A stretch of 64,000 nucleotides of DNA from Verrucomicrobiota bacterium. Lineage in GTDB: Bacteria > Verrucomicrobiota > Verrucomicrobiia > JABWAM01. Positions 36,012 through 43,855 of this stretch are shown here, piece after piece; position 1 is the stretch's first letter; each line of letters opens with the position of its first letter. Location of the stretch: contig JAHFSY010000017.1 in assembly GCA_023269615.1 (NCBI GenBank), positions 1 through 64,000 on the forward strand. Reading direction: 5' to 3'. The notes below the pieces were generated by a model that worked only from the letters and a program-made list of their open reading frames with translations, had not been told where the DNA came from and did no database searches. The position numbers were made by a program, and so were the translations under genes.

Positions 36012-36229
36012 ACGGCGACCACCACGCGACGTTCGCGGTCTGCGGCGTAGGCGAGAGAAGCGCGGATGTCCTCTTCCGTGAGCTCGGGATAGTCGCTGAT
36101 AATTTGCTCATGCGACATGCCCGCCGCGAGCCAACCCAGCACATCGGCCACGGCAATGCGCATGCCGCGAATGCAGGGGCGACCTCCACGCCTGCCGGGT
36201 TCAAGGGTGATAACGCGTTGGTAATTCAT
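36008..36229 (-). CDS. DUF433 antitoxin-like protein
   Basis: A 73-residue DUF433 protein. The N-terminal strand MNYQRVITLEPGRRGGRPCI is followed by a helix-turn-helix (VADVLGWLAAGMSHEQIISD) and YPELTEEDIRASLAYAADRE, all typical. DUF433 proteins usually act as antitoxins for a PIN-like DUF5615 toxin. That partner is missing here and a 58-residue protein takes its place. The start at 36229 gives the family N-terminus. Confidence 0.82.
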   Translation of the reverse strand: MNYQRVITLEPGRRGGRPCIRGMRIAVADVLGWLAAGMSHEQIISDYPELTEEDIRASLAYAADRERRVVVAV

Positions 36230-36257
36230 ACCGTTCCTTGACCATGAAATCACTCCC

Positions 36258-36506
36258 TCACCTTCTCGGAGATAGTTTGCCTTTTGACGCCGGTTTCGTT
36301 TTTCGCAAATTTTCAAACTTGAAGTGCTTGAAAAGCTTGCGTCGTTCTTCGGTGTAATCGCCTTCGATGTCCTTAATTTTGGCGACCTTCTTCATTTCCT
36401 GGTCCCACTCAGCATTGAGGTGGTTTTTCAGCCAATGCTCGATCTGCCAAGCGTCGCCGGCAGGCAGCTGTTTAATCGCCGTTTTGATTTCCTCGACGGT
36501 GCCCAT
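36258..36506 (-). CDS. Antitoxin-like small protein
   Basis: An 82-residue protein opening MGTVEEIKTAIKQLPAGDAW, which resembles the N-terminus of small VapB-style antitoxins that pair with PIN toxins. The tail is highly basic (KTKPASKGKLSPRR). It is the third gene in the run PIN toxin, 57-residue protein, this one. Confidence 0.5.
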   Translation of the reverse strand: MGTVEEIKTAIKQLPAGDAWQIEHWLKNHLNAEWDQEMKKVAKIKDIEGDYTEERRKLFKHFKFENLRKTKPASKGKLSPRR

Positions 36507-36517
36507 GAACAACTGAA

Positions 36518-36691
36518 TCAGGAATGACGGCCTGAGGCCAAGAGCTTCTTGGGAGGCAAACGCACCGCCTTTCGGCCGGAATGCTTTTGCTCCTTTTGCA
36601 GGTGGCGGACGATGGCGCGGACATCGTAGTTAAACTTTGCCGCCATCTCCTCGCGCACACGGCGCACTTCCTGGACAATCGGGTCGTTCAT
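36518..36691 (-). CDS. 57-residue protein next to a PIN toxin
   Basis: MNDPIVQEVRRVREEMAAKF to KKLLASGRHS; clearly paralogous to the protein at 35835-36011. It begins five bases after the PIN gene, so the two are co-translated. It could be the antitoxin or a third component. The start was chosen by comparison with the paralogue. Confidence 0.6.
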   Translation of the reverse strand: MNDPIVQEVRRVREEMAAKFNYDVRAIVRHLQKEQKHSGRKAVRLPPKKLLASGRHS

Positions 36692-36696
36692 GTGAT

Positions 36697-37176
36697 TTAC
36701 CCTAGCATAAGCTCTTCGGGAGTGCAAATCACCGGTGACTGCAACCCCCTTTCCCGACACAGCTTGGAAATTCGCCCCTCAATGCTCGCATTGGCAATAT
36801 GGGTGCAATTCCAGGTCAAAAGAAAATCCAAGCCGTTCGTTGCTGCCACCGCAATATGAACGGCGTCCTGCGCCGCCTTGGTCGGCAAAATCCTCTTGTG
36901 GAGGAATTCCTCGGCAAGCTCGGCAACTTCATCGTTCACATCAAGAAGCAGCAAGGTGTTGCTGACTGCCTGACGCTTTTTAATCTCCTCGGGATCACCC
37001 TTGGATATTTCATCCAAGACGGCTTGGGAGACGTAGCAGTTGAAGATGGGACGTCGCTTTTCCCACCACTCATGGGTCAATTGCTGGTGGCCTGCCACAA
37101 TCAGATCACGACTAGGACGGGCGACGAGGTAGCTGATGATGGTGGTTTCAATGTAAACCGAGGATTTCATTTCCAT
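36697..37176 (-). CDS. PIN-domain toxin (VapC-like)
   Basis: A 159-residue PIN-domain protein. The N-terminal acidic residue lies in VYIETTIISYL (E in place of the common D). Central LDEISKGD and AAQDAVHIAVA provide the other acidic positions, and the C-terminal LLTWNCTHIAN is typical. PIN toxins cut tRNA or rRNA. It heads the cluster and is translated with the 57-residue partner. ATG 37170 is an alternative start. Confidence 0.8.
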   Translation of the reverse strand: MEMKSSVYIETTIISYLVARPSRDLIVAGHQQLTHEWWEKRRPIFNCYVSQAVLDEISKGDPEEIKKRQAVSNTLLLLDVNDEVAELAEEFLHKRILPTKAAQDAVHIAVAATNGLDFLLTWNCTHIANASIEGRISKLCRERGLQSPVICTPEELMLG

Positions 37177-37222
37177 GATGGATTACCTTTTTCTATTGTT
37201 TTCAGCGAACATTTTCTAAATT

Positions 37223-38278
37223 TCAGGAGGACTGCGCCTCCAGTCTGGCCCCCTCTATGGACTCCACAGTCTGGAGCTGCATGGGGATGATTTTCTTTTC
37301 GTAATCTTCCAGTGGGGGACAGACAACGAATGCCGCTTTTGCATAGGCTGCGTGCACCGCACGGGAATCATGGCCCAGGGCTGCCTCTGCCCACCGGGCA
37401 GGATAGCCACTTGTTTTTGCCCGTTCGGCCCAGGAGTACCTGTATGAATGCAGCGTCACGCCCTGGATGCCGAGGATTCGGCAGCGTCGGGCGAATTCCC
37501 CGGAGCGATCCGTGTCCCGCAATCGGCTCCAATAGGGAAAGAGGCGGCCGTTGGACGGCAACTGCCGAAGGATTTGTTCCAGATGAGCGCCGATACTGAG
37601 GCATGCCAGTTGGCCGGTCTTCTGCCGCCGATACGAAAGCCTTCGTGCCGCCCAATCAACATTTTCATGGGTCAGGTTCACCCCATCGCTTTGAGACGCG
37701 CCCGTTTCCCATAGCAGTTCGTAATAGAGCCGCCGCTCCGTATTCCCCTCGGTCGAAACAATGCGTTGGTGTTCCTCCCAGGTGATGGCCCGCTTCGGCT
37801 TTACGATGATTTTTGGCCAAAGTTTCGGGGCCAGAATGGGCCAGGGAAGCCATCCCAGACCCACGGCCAGATTATGGAGCCTCCGCAAATAGTGATTCGT
37901 GGACACCGTGCCCGACCGCAGTACTTCCAGAAAATCCTCCGCATTGGTTTCGACCAAAGGCTTCTTCCGGATCGAATCGAAGGGCTTGCTGCGCATCTCC
38001 TGACGACAACGAGCCTGGCTCACCTCCAGACCGTGCGAGGACAATTCTTCCATGACGTCGCTCCAGACGCGTTTGCACATTTTCGGGTCATGGGTGCCCA
38101 GGTAAGCCCGTGCCAGGGCCAGGTTCAGAGTTCGGTTTCCCGTGGCCTCGTTTTTTGCGAGGCGAAGACGCTCCGCCCTTTTCGGATCGTTGGTGCGCAG
38201 GCTCTCCTGTTTGCCCGTGATCGTGTCTTCCAGGTAATAGATGGTTCCCCTTTTGAACAGCCAGTAGCGGTTTTTCAT
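37223..38278 (-). CDS. Tyrosine recombinase / island integrase
   Basis: A 351-residue site-specific recombinase. An SAM-like core-binding domain lies at about 60-150. The catalytic domain shows K220 in RRQKTG, H277-x2-R280 (LHSYRYSW), H303 (LGHDS) and Y312 (HAAYAK). The first catalytic arginine is not seen: where most members have TGLRxSE this protein has ETGASQSD (193-198). It is adjacent to the tRNA-Asn used as attachment site and should have inserted the island, if active. Confidence 0.83.
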   Translation of the reverse strand: MKNRYWLFKRGTIYYLEDTITGKQESLRTNDPKRAERLRLAKNEATGNRTLNLALARAYLGTHDPKMCKRVWSDVMEELSSHGLEVSQARCRQEMRSKPFDSIRKKPLVETNAEDFLEVLRSGTVSTNHYLRRLHNLAVGLGWLPWPILAPKLWPKIIVKPKRAITWEEHQRIVSTEGNTERRLYYELLWETGASQSDGVNLTHENVDWAARRLSYRRQKTGQLACLSIGAHLEQILRQLPSNGRLFPYWSRLRDTDRSGEFARRCRILGIQGVTLHSYRYSWAERAKTSGYPARWAEAALGHDSRAVHAAYAKAAFVVCPPLEDYEKKIIPMQLQTVESIEGARLEAQSS

Positions 38279-38333
38279 TGTGTCTCCTTCGTTATTGAGG
38301 ATAGGAGAACGCGAATCATCCGCGTGAGCGGTT

Positions 38334-38416
38334 TGTCAGGGGGAAGTGCAAGAGTAGTGGCGAATTCTGAAAGCCTGCGCTTCCAGGCCGCTTTTTCCCT
38401 GGCATTTCCCCTGACA
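38334..38416. repeat. TTCCCTGGCA-type repeats near the right island end
   Basis: TTCCCTGGCA is at 38395-38404 and TCCCCTGACA at 38407-38416, 12 bp apart as at the left end. An inverted relative TGTCAGGGGGAA is at 38334-38345. Position between integrase and attachment site suggests arm-type recombinase sites. Confidence 0.45.
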
Positions 38417-38487
38417 GTTGGGCCTTTTCAGCCCCTACCTGCGGACATTTGCATTCCCATGAACCCCGTGTTCAGAGGAGAATTTGA

Positions 38488-38510
38488 AATGGCTCCACAG
38501 GTAGGACTCG
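38488..38510. other. Right attachment site within tRNA-Asn
   Basis: Identical over 23 bp to 21707-21729. It covers the 3' end of the tRNA gene, including the encoded CCA, plus two bases beyond it. The tRNA gene stays complete on this side. Confidence 0.88.
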
Positions 38511-38564
38511 AACCTACAACATCAGCATTAACAGTGCCGTGCTCTACCATTGAGCTACTGTGGA
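38490..38564 (-). tRNA. tRNA-Asn (anticodon GTT)
   Basis: 75 nt including an encoded CCA. The acceptor stem TCCACAG/CTGTGGA is perfect, as are the D stem GCTC/GAGC and the T stem GTAGG/CCTAC with loop TTCGAGT. The anticodon stem CGGCA/TGCTG has one G-T pair and the loop CTGTTAA presents GTT. Its 3' end is the integration target of the neighbouring island. Confidence 0.96.
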
Positions 38565-38621
38565 TCACGCAATGACGAACGGGCATCCAAGCATGGGGCC
38601 CTTCGGATTTCAAAGTTTTTC

Positions 38622-40673
38622 TCAATCTTTGCGTTGGGCCAGCTCGGCCAGCTCGGCCGCCTTGCCCGCATCGGCCTTCTGCAGTGCGGCCAGTGTGCTC
38701 TGAAATTCCGCCCCCCGCTTCAGGTGAAAAAAGACCACGCCCACGTTGAGCATCAGGTCGGGGTCGCCCTTGAGCTCCCGGCCGGCCTGCGCAAATGACT
38801 TCAATGCATCCTCGTACTCGCCAAGCCGCGTCTGCGTCACACCCAGGTTGTTCCAAACTTCCTCGCGATGATCGCCCGCCGCAATCGCTTTCTGATACGC
38901 TTTGCGCGATTCCAACTTTTCGCCGATCGCGCCCAACGCGTACCCCAGCTCGGCCCAGCCACCGCCATCCTTCGGTTGCAACGCGAGCGCCTTCTGGTAC
39001 GCAACCACCGCCATGTCCCACCCCCCCAGGTCACAGTGGGATTCCGCAAGCAGCTTCCAGACATCGGCGCGCGATGGATCGCCTTCCAGCAGCTTTCGAC
39101 ACAAGACAACCGCGGCATCAGGCCGTCCGCCGGCCACGCACACCGATGCGAGCAGGGTTTGAATTTTCGGATCGCCGCTTGAAAGTTCCACGGCTTTTTT
39201 CAGGGCTGCGATGGAATCATCCCAACGCTGGAGGCGGGCGCGGACGGATCCAAGCCCCAGCCATGCCTGCAAATTTTTGGGATTGATCTTCACACAGTGA
39301 TCAAAAGCCGTGGCCGCGTCAGGATATCGTTCGAGCGCGGCCAGTTCCACGGCGTACCAATGCCAGAGATCATCGGAATTCATGTCCAGCCGGAGCGCGC
39401 GCTCAAAGGCTTCCACGGCGGAGTAGGCTTTTGCGTTTCGGGCGCGGGCAACTCCGAGGGCGTACCACAGCACGGCGGAGCGTGGCATCTGCTGCACCAG
39501 CTGGTCGCACTGGCTTTGCGCCTCAGCCCACTCCCCCTCCTGCTGCAACAGTGAAGCCAGAAGCACGCGCGCCGAAGCGAGGCCAGGCTGGATTTGCAAC
39601 GCTTTCTGGAGCTGATTCCTGGCCTCGCTCCTTTTCTTTTGCAAGATGAGGGATGTCGCAAGGCCCGCGTGCGCAATCGCCAGGTTGTTGCGAAATGTCG
39701 CGTCATCCGGCGCAAGCCGCGATGCCTCCTCGAATGCCGCAACCGCGTCCCCGTATGTCCGCGCCCCAAGCGCCGCCATTCCGAGATTGCCCCAGACCAT
39801 GGGCTCGCCTTTCAGCACTTCAAGCGATTTTTTGTAACAGGCGGTTGCCCGGTCCCATTTCTCCTCGGCCTCATAAGAACGCCCAAGATTGTTCCAGAGC
39901 TGCGCCGACACCACCGGGCTCTCCATCCAGCGTTGCACATCCACGGTGGACTTCACCGGCAGCGCCCCGCTCCTCAACCGTGAAAAGGGCTGGAGTTCGG
40001 CTTGTGCGCACCATGCCCGCAACCACGCTTCATCATTCCATTTCCAGGAAGCAGCCTCTTCCTGCGACGGATTGTCGGCAACCAACTCACTCACATCCGG
40101 CGACGTGGAATTGAACGATTCAGAAGGGGATTCCTTCGAGCGCCAGCGATAACGCTCGAAGTGCCCGTCCAGTTCCACCGCATGCCTGTAGGCATCGTTG
40201 GCCTCCTTGATTTTATTGAGGCCGCGCAGCGCGATCGCCAGATCCATCCACGTGGTCGCATCCTTCGGCCGCAGCTCAAGGGCACGCCTGTAACAACGGA
40301 CCTCGTCCTCGATTTTTCCAAGCTTGCCGTAGGAAAGCCCCAGGTTGTGCCACGCCTTGGCGTGCCCCGGGCTCACCTTGATGGCCCGTTCGTACGCGAT
40401 GACGGCGTCCTGCTGCTTTCCCCGATGCGCCGCCGAATATCCAACCGCATTCCAGGCGGAACCATTTTTCGGGAAGCGACCCGCCAGGCCATCAGCAAGC
40501 CTGGCCGCATCCGCATAACGCCCCTCTTTGCAGGCGTCCAGATAAGTCGCGTAGTCCGCATCCTTGGAAAGGGCTGCCTGGTCGCGCGGGGAACTGTCTG
40601 TACGCGGTGAACATCCAAAGATGAGCAGCACCGCCGCACCCAACAGCAATCTGATTTGAAAAGCGGTTTTCAT
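38622..40673 (-). CDS. TPR-repeat lipoprotein
   Basis: A 683-residue protein with a lipoprotein signal (LLLGAAVLLIFGC, lipid-modified cysteine at residue 21). Some fifteen TPR units follow, with the usual W/L/G/A/P spacing (for example GSAWNAVGYSAAHRGKQQDA and HAKAWHNLGLSYGKLGKIED). It is probably an envelope scaffold. Its ATG overlaps the thiE stop (ATGA), so it is translated with ThiE and the AsmA-like protein. Confidence 0.85.
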   Translation of the reverse strand: MKTAFQIRLLLGAAVLLIFGCSPRTDSSPRDQAALSKDADYATYLDACKEGRYADAARLADGLAGRFPKNGSAWNAVGYSAAHRGKQQDAVIAYERAIKVSPGHAKAWHNLGLSYGKLGKIEDEVRCYRRALELRPKDATTWMDLAIALRGLNKIKEANDAYRHAVELDGHFERYRWRSKESPSESFNSTSPDVSELVADNPSQEEAASWKWNDEAWLRAWCAQAELQPFSRLRSGALPVKSTVDVQRWMESPVVSAQLWNNLGRSYEAEEKWDRATACYKKSLEVLKGEPMVWGNLGMAALGARTYGDAVAAFEEASRLAPDDATFRNNLAIAHAGLATSLILQKKRSEARNQLQKALQIQPGLASARVLLASLLQQEGEWAEAQSQCDQLVQQMPRSAVLWYALGVARARNAKAYSAVEAFERALRLDMNSDDLWHWYAVELAALERYPDAATAFDHCVKINPKNLQAWLGLGSVRARLQRWDDSIAALKKAVELSSGDPKIQTLLASVCVAGGRPDAAVVLCRKLLEGDPSRADVWKLLAESHCDLGGWDMAVVAYQKALALQPKDGGGWAELGYALGAIGEKLESRKAYQKAIAAGDHREEVWNNLGVTQTRLGEYEDALKSFAQAGRELKGDPDLMLNVGVVFFHLKRGAEFQSTLAALQKADAGKAAELAELAQRKD

Positions 40674-41308
40674 TTCTCGTCCAGCAGGCGTCGCAACCCG
40701 CTGCAGTAGTCGGTGATGTTGTCAGCCTGGAGGATGCCCGACACAACGACGATCCGTTTCGCACCGGCGCCAAGGACATCGGCGGCATTTTCGCGCTTGA
40801 TGCCGCCAATGCAAAAAAATGGAACATGAAGTTGTGGGGCCACCTTGCGGACCAGCTCCAATCCCACAGGTTTGTAATCCGGCTTGGTCGGCGTGGCGAA
40901 AACCGGGCCCACGCCGATGTAATCCGCGCCCTCCTCCTGCGCCGCGAGCGCCTGCTCGAGTGAATGCGTGGATTTTCCAACCCAGCATGCCCCGCCCGCG
41001 ATTCGGCGCGCTTCCTTTACCGAACCATCCTCCTGCCCCACGTGCACTCCATCTGCCCCCACTTCTGCCGCCACCGCGGGATGATCGTTGACGATGAGTG
41101 GGACGCCGGCGGGACGCGTCACGAGCAACACGATTTTCGAAAGGGCGGCCACTTCACCGGCCTGCCATCCTTTTGCCCGCACCTGGATGATGTCCACCCC
41201 GCCCTCCAGCATCTTCACAGCGACTTCCGCGGGGTCGCGGGGCCCAAGGTACGTTGTATCGAGGATGCCATAAAGGCTGCACTCTCCAGGCTTTCGCAAT
41301 GAGGTCAT
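40670..41308 (-). CDS. thiE: Thiamine-phosphate synthase
   Basis: A 212-residue TIM-barrel enzyme joining the thiazole and pyrimidine halves of thiamine. VDIIQVRAKG, PLIVNDHPAVAAEVGADGVHVGQED, a GKSTHSLEQAL segment, DYIGVGPVFATPTKPD and FFCIGGI are the standard ThiE motifs that bind diphosphate and substrate. The start at 41308 overlaps the preceding stop (ATGA) and gives the usual length. No other thiamine gene is nearby. Confidence 0.93.
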   Translation of the reverse strand: MTSLRKPGECSLYGILDTTYLGPRDPAEVAVKMLEGGVDIIQVRAKGWQAGEVAALSKIVLLVTRPAGVPLIVNDHPAVAAEVGADGVHVGQEDGSVKEARRIAGGACWVGKSTHSLEQALAAQEEGADYIGVGPVFATPTKPDYKPVGLELVRKVAPQLHVPFFCIGGIKRENAADVLGAGAKRIVVVSGILQADNITDYCSGLRRLLDEK

Positions 41309-43674
41309 TTTCCCGGCTCCTTGGGCTCGCCATCGTCCCCGAAATGCAGCAACAACTCCTTGGGCAGATAGCGCGGTTTCCACTTGCGGTCATTCAGCTT
41401 GCCGCCAAGGTGAAACTCAAACGCCTTCGTAAGAGGATCCAAAATTCTGGGGATGAACAAGTCCGGCAGGAAATGGCCCTGCACGTTGAAATCGAGCGAT
41501 TTGTCGAAATGATAATACCCCTTTGCCGACAGGGACATGATACCCGCATTGATCTTCATGTCGTCCACCTTCATTTTTTCATCCGCCACCGTGAATGTCG
41601 CGTGAGCCTTCTTCGCCCTCTGCACGCCCAGAAGCGGGATGAATTTCGAAAGTTCGCCGAAAAGAGGGATCTTCCACAGAACTCCGTCGGAAATCTCCAC
41701 CTCTCCAAACCCTTTCAACGGGCGCGAGTTCGCCATCACCCCGTTCATCTCGGCCCACCCGGTCATGTACCCCTGCACCTGGTCATAGTCCCAAAGCTCG
41801 TGTGTGAACCGGTCAAAATCCACCCTCTTCACGCGGCAGTGAAAACCCCAGTCCTGCTCCGGTGTCGAAAAATCAAACATGGCGTTCCCCTCCAGCCGCC
41901 CCCCGTACAGTTCGCCGTCGAATTTCGAGATCTCCAGCGACCGGCGGAAACTGCGCACGTCCGCCACCAGGCCGCGCGATGTGAACTTCCAGATCTTGAA
42001 ATGCTTGCACTCCACGTGCGCCCACAAATCGTTCAGCGGCTGCGTGCCAAAATTGATGCTCCCCTTGAATTGAATCCTGGGGGGACTGAGAAATTGGTAC
42101 GGTGCGAATAATTCCTCCGTCTTCGGTCCCACAAAACGGGTCAGCTCCAGGAATCCCATGGTGGAAGTTGCGTTCAACTCCGCCATGTTCGTGTTGAAAT
42201 CCATGGAAAAATCCCCGACCACGGAGCCCTCCTCGCGCTCCAGTCGAAGATCGGCAAAATGAAATTTGCGTCCCGAGATGTCCACCCGGGTGCGCATCCG
42301 CTTGATCGAAACCCCGTTGGAAACCCAGTCCTCCCAGTCCAGGTCTCCCTTGGCGTGCAAACCGTTCGGGTCGCCGAGGTCCCACGTCCCCTCCAGGCGC
42401 GTGAGGGGCGGCTTGGTGAATCCCACCGTGCGAAACCAGTTTTTTCCGGTCGGATAAAGCAGGTTCATCACCGCCGCGATATCGAGCGTGCTGCTGCAGT
42501 TGTTGAACGCAATCGTCCGCGACGCGATCGGATACGCAAAACTCCCCGTCATGCGTCCGGAATCCTGCACGAAAGACAAATTGGGAAGTTCAAGCACGCC
42601 CTTTGCAATGTGCGCATTGCCCCGCGCCTCACGAACAAGGTTTCCCCGCCAGCTCATCTCCCGAATCCAGACACTTCCTTCCGCATCCATCCCATTCCAA
42701 ATAACGGGTGCGGACATGTCCGCGGCCCCCTTCAGCCAGAACTCGGGGCTGACCTTGAAATCCAGGTCCGTCAGGACTCGCGGCCTCTGTCCCACCGGAA
42801 TCCCCTCCATCAATGCCGCGGGATTGATGTTGCTGTAAAACTCGAACAGCAACCCGTGTTTCGCCACGTCGTAGGAACCGCTCAGGATCGCCTTTCCCCC
42901 GTGCGCCTCGACGGTCAACGCGGGAAGCGAAACCACACCGCCCTCATACAACACCTTCCCATTGACGCCATCCACCCGCCATCCCTCGTGAATGATTGTC
43001 CCGCCATCCACTTCCACCTGGACGCGCATGTTTTCGGGCTCGGAAATTTTCCCATCCACGGAAATACGGATGCCCACCGGCCGTACCACACGGGTCTTGG
43101 CAAGCATGTCCAGGTACTTCTGAATTTTTGCAAGGTCAGGTGGCGGCTTCGGCGTGGTGGTTCCCGTCGCTGGTTTGCTGAGATCCAGTTGCCCATTGAT
43201 CTCCAGGTGCAGCCCATGAAGGTCGCCCGTCACTCCTACGAGCTGGATCACCCCCTTTTTTTCAAATCGAAATGTCCCGGCAGTGCGTTCAACGATGATC
43301 GGCGTGACGGTTCCACCTGGAAAAACATGGATGTCCGCACCATCCACCTCCAGCGTCTCCAATGAAAAATTCCGGTGCATGAGGTCGCTCATGCGGATGT
43401 TGAGCGCAAGCTCGCGAACCTTGACGCTGCCGCCGTTTTCGCCAGCATTGAATTCCACTCCATGCGCCACAACCCCCCGCATGGGATCCCAATGCAGTGA
43501 ATCAATTTGCAGCTTTACGCCACGGCGCGCCAGCTCCTGGAGGACGGCGTCCTTCCATTCAGATGGCAGTCCGTAGAAATGCACATACGAAACCAGCGCG
43601 ATCACCGCAAAGACCAGCAACGCCAGGAGCTGCCTCACCCCGCGGAAAAATTTTTTGATCCTTTTTTTACTCAC
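41305..43674 (-). CDS. AsmA-like / DUF3971-type envelope protein
   Basis: A 789-residue protein: basic start (MSKKRIKKFFRG), one transmembrane helix (about 15-33), then long repetitive beta-strand-rich sequence in the style of AsmA/TamB/YhdP bridge proteins (repeated short strands with aromatic-Asp turns). The C-terminal part contains the fairly conserved DGVLWKIPLFGELSKFIPLL and LSAKGYYHFDKSLDFNVQG, a typical AsmA_2 ending. Such proteins move lipids between membranes. First gene of an overlapping trio with thiE and the TPR lipoprotein. Confidence 0.78.
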   Translation of the reverse strand: MSKKRIKKFFRGVRQLLALLVFAVIALVSYVHFYGLPSEWKDAVLQELARRGVKLQIDSLHWDPMRGVVAHGVEFNAGENGGSVKVRELALNIRMSDLMHRNFSLETLEVDGADIHVFPGGTVTPIIVERTAGTFRFEKKGVIQLVGVTGDLHGLHLEINGQLDLSKPATGTTTPKPPPDLAKIQKYLDMLAKTRVVRPVGIRISVDGKISEPENMRVQVEVDGGTIIHEGWRVDGVNGKVLYEGGVVSLPALTVEAHGGKAILSGSYDVAKHGLLFEFYSNINPAALMEGIPVGQRPRVLTDLDFKVSPEFWLKGAADMSAPVIWNGMDAEGSVWIREMSWRGNLVREARGNAHIAKGVLELPNLSFVQDSGRMTGSFAYPIASRTIAFNNCSSTLDIAAVMNLLYPTGKNWFRTVGFTKPPLTRLEGTWDLGDPNGLHAKGDLDWEDWVSNGVSIKRMRTRVDISGRKFHFADLRLEREEGSVVGDFSMDFNTNMAELNATSTMGFLELTRFVGPKTEELFAPYQFLSPPRIQFKGSINFGTQPLNDLWAHVECKHFKIWKFTSRGLVADVRSFRRSLEISKFDGELYGGRLEGNAMFDFSTPEQDWGFHCRVKRVDFDRFTHELWDYDQVQGYMTGWAEMNGVMANSRPLKGFGEVEISDGVLWKIPLFGELSKFIPLLGVQRAKKAHATFTVADEKMKVDDMKINAGIMSLSAKGYYHFDKSLDFNVQGHFLPDLFIPRILDPLTKAFEFHLGGKLNDRKWKPRYLPKELLLHFGDDGEPKEPGK

Positions 43675-43749
43675 CTGTGGAATGTCTCAAATCCGTGTCG
43701 AAAAATCAAACTCACTCGGACGCTTTTCGTTGTCGCAACAGTTCAGCCC

Positions 43750-43818
43750 TGTAGGAGCCGCTGTCAGCGGCGATGCCGAGCCCCTCCTTCCCGGTCGCCG
43801 CTGACAGCGGCTCCTACA
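43750..43818. repeat. 24-bp-arm inverted repeat (GGAGCCGCTGTCAGCGG type)
   Basis: Perfect 24-bp arms (43750-43773 and 43795-43818), left arm TGTAGGAGCCGCTGTCAGCG, with a 21-bp loop. A diverged copy is at 51183-51244. Both lie between genes of the minus-strand run and could terminate or stabilise transcripts. Confidence 0.75.
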
Positions 43819-43855
43819 CAGAGGCGAACAGGACTGCACGCATCCCTCCGTTTGC

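Larger units (their letters stand above)
21707..38510. mobile_element. tRNA-Asn-integrated genomic (defence) island, about 16.8 kb
   Basis: Bounded by the 23-bp direct repeats at 21707-21729 and 38488-38510, with a tyrosine recombinase gene at the tRNA side. Base composition inside is more AT-rich than either flank. The contents are an MrcB-N/HNH protein, a Gabija-like pair, several nuclease- and protease-like genes, a Dcm/MvaI-type/Vsr system, a toxin-antitoxin cluster, an excisionase-like protein and the integrase. No conjugation or phage structural genes were seen, so it is an integrative element without its own transfer machinery. Confidence 0.85.

Noticed and set aside
21707..38510. Prophage
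   Set aside because: No capsid, tail, terminase, portal or lysis gene is visible; only an integrase and an excisionase-like protein.
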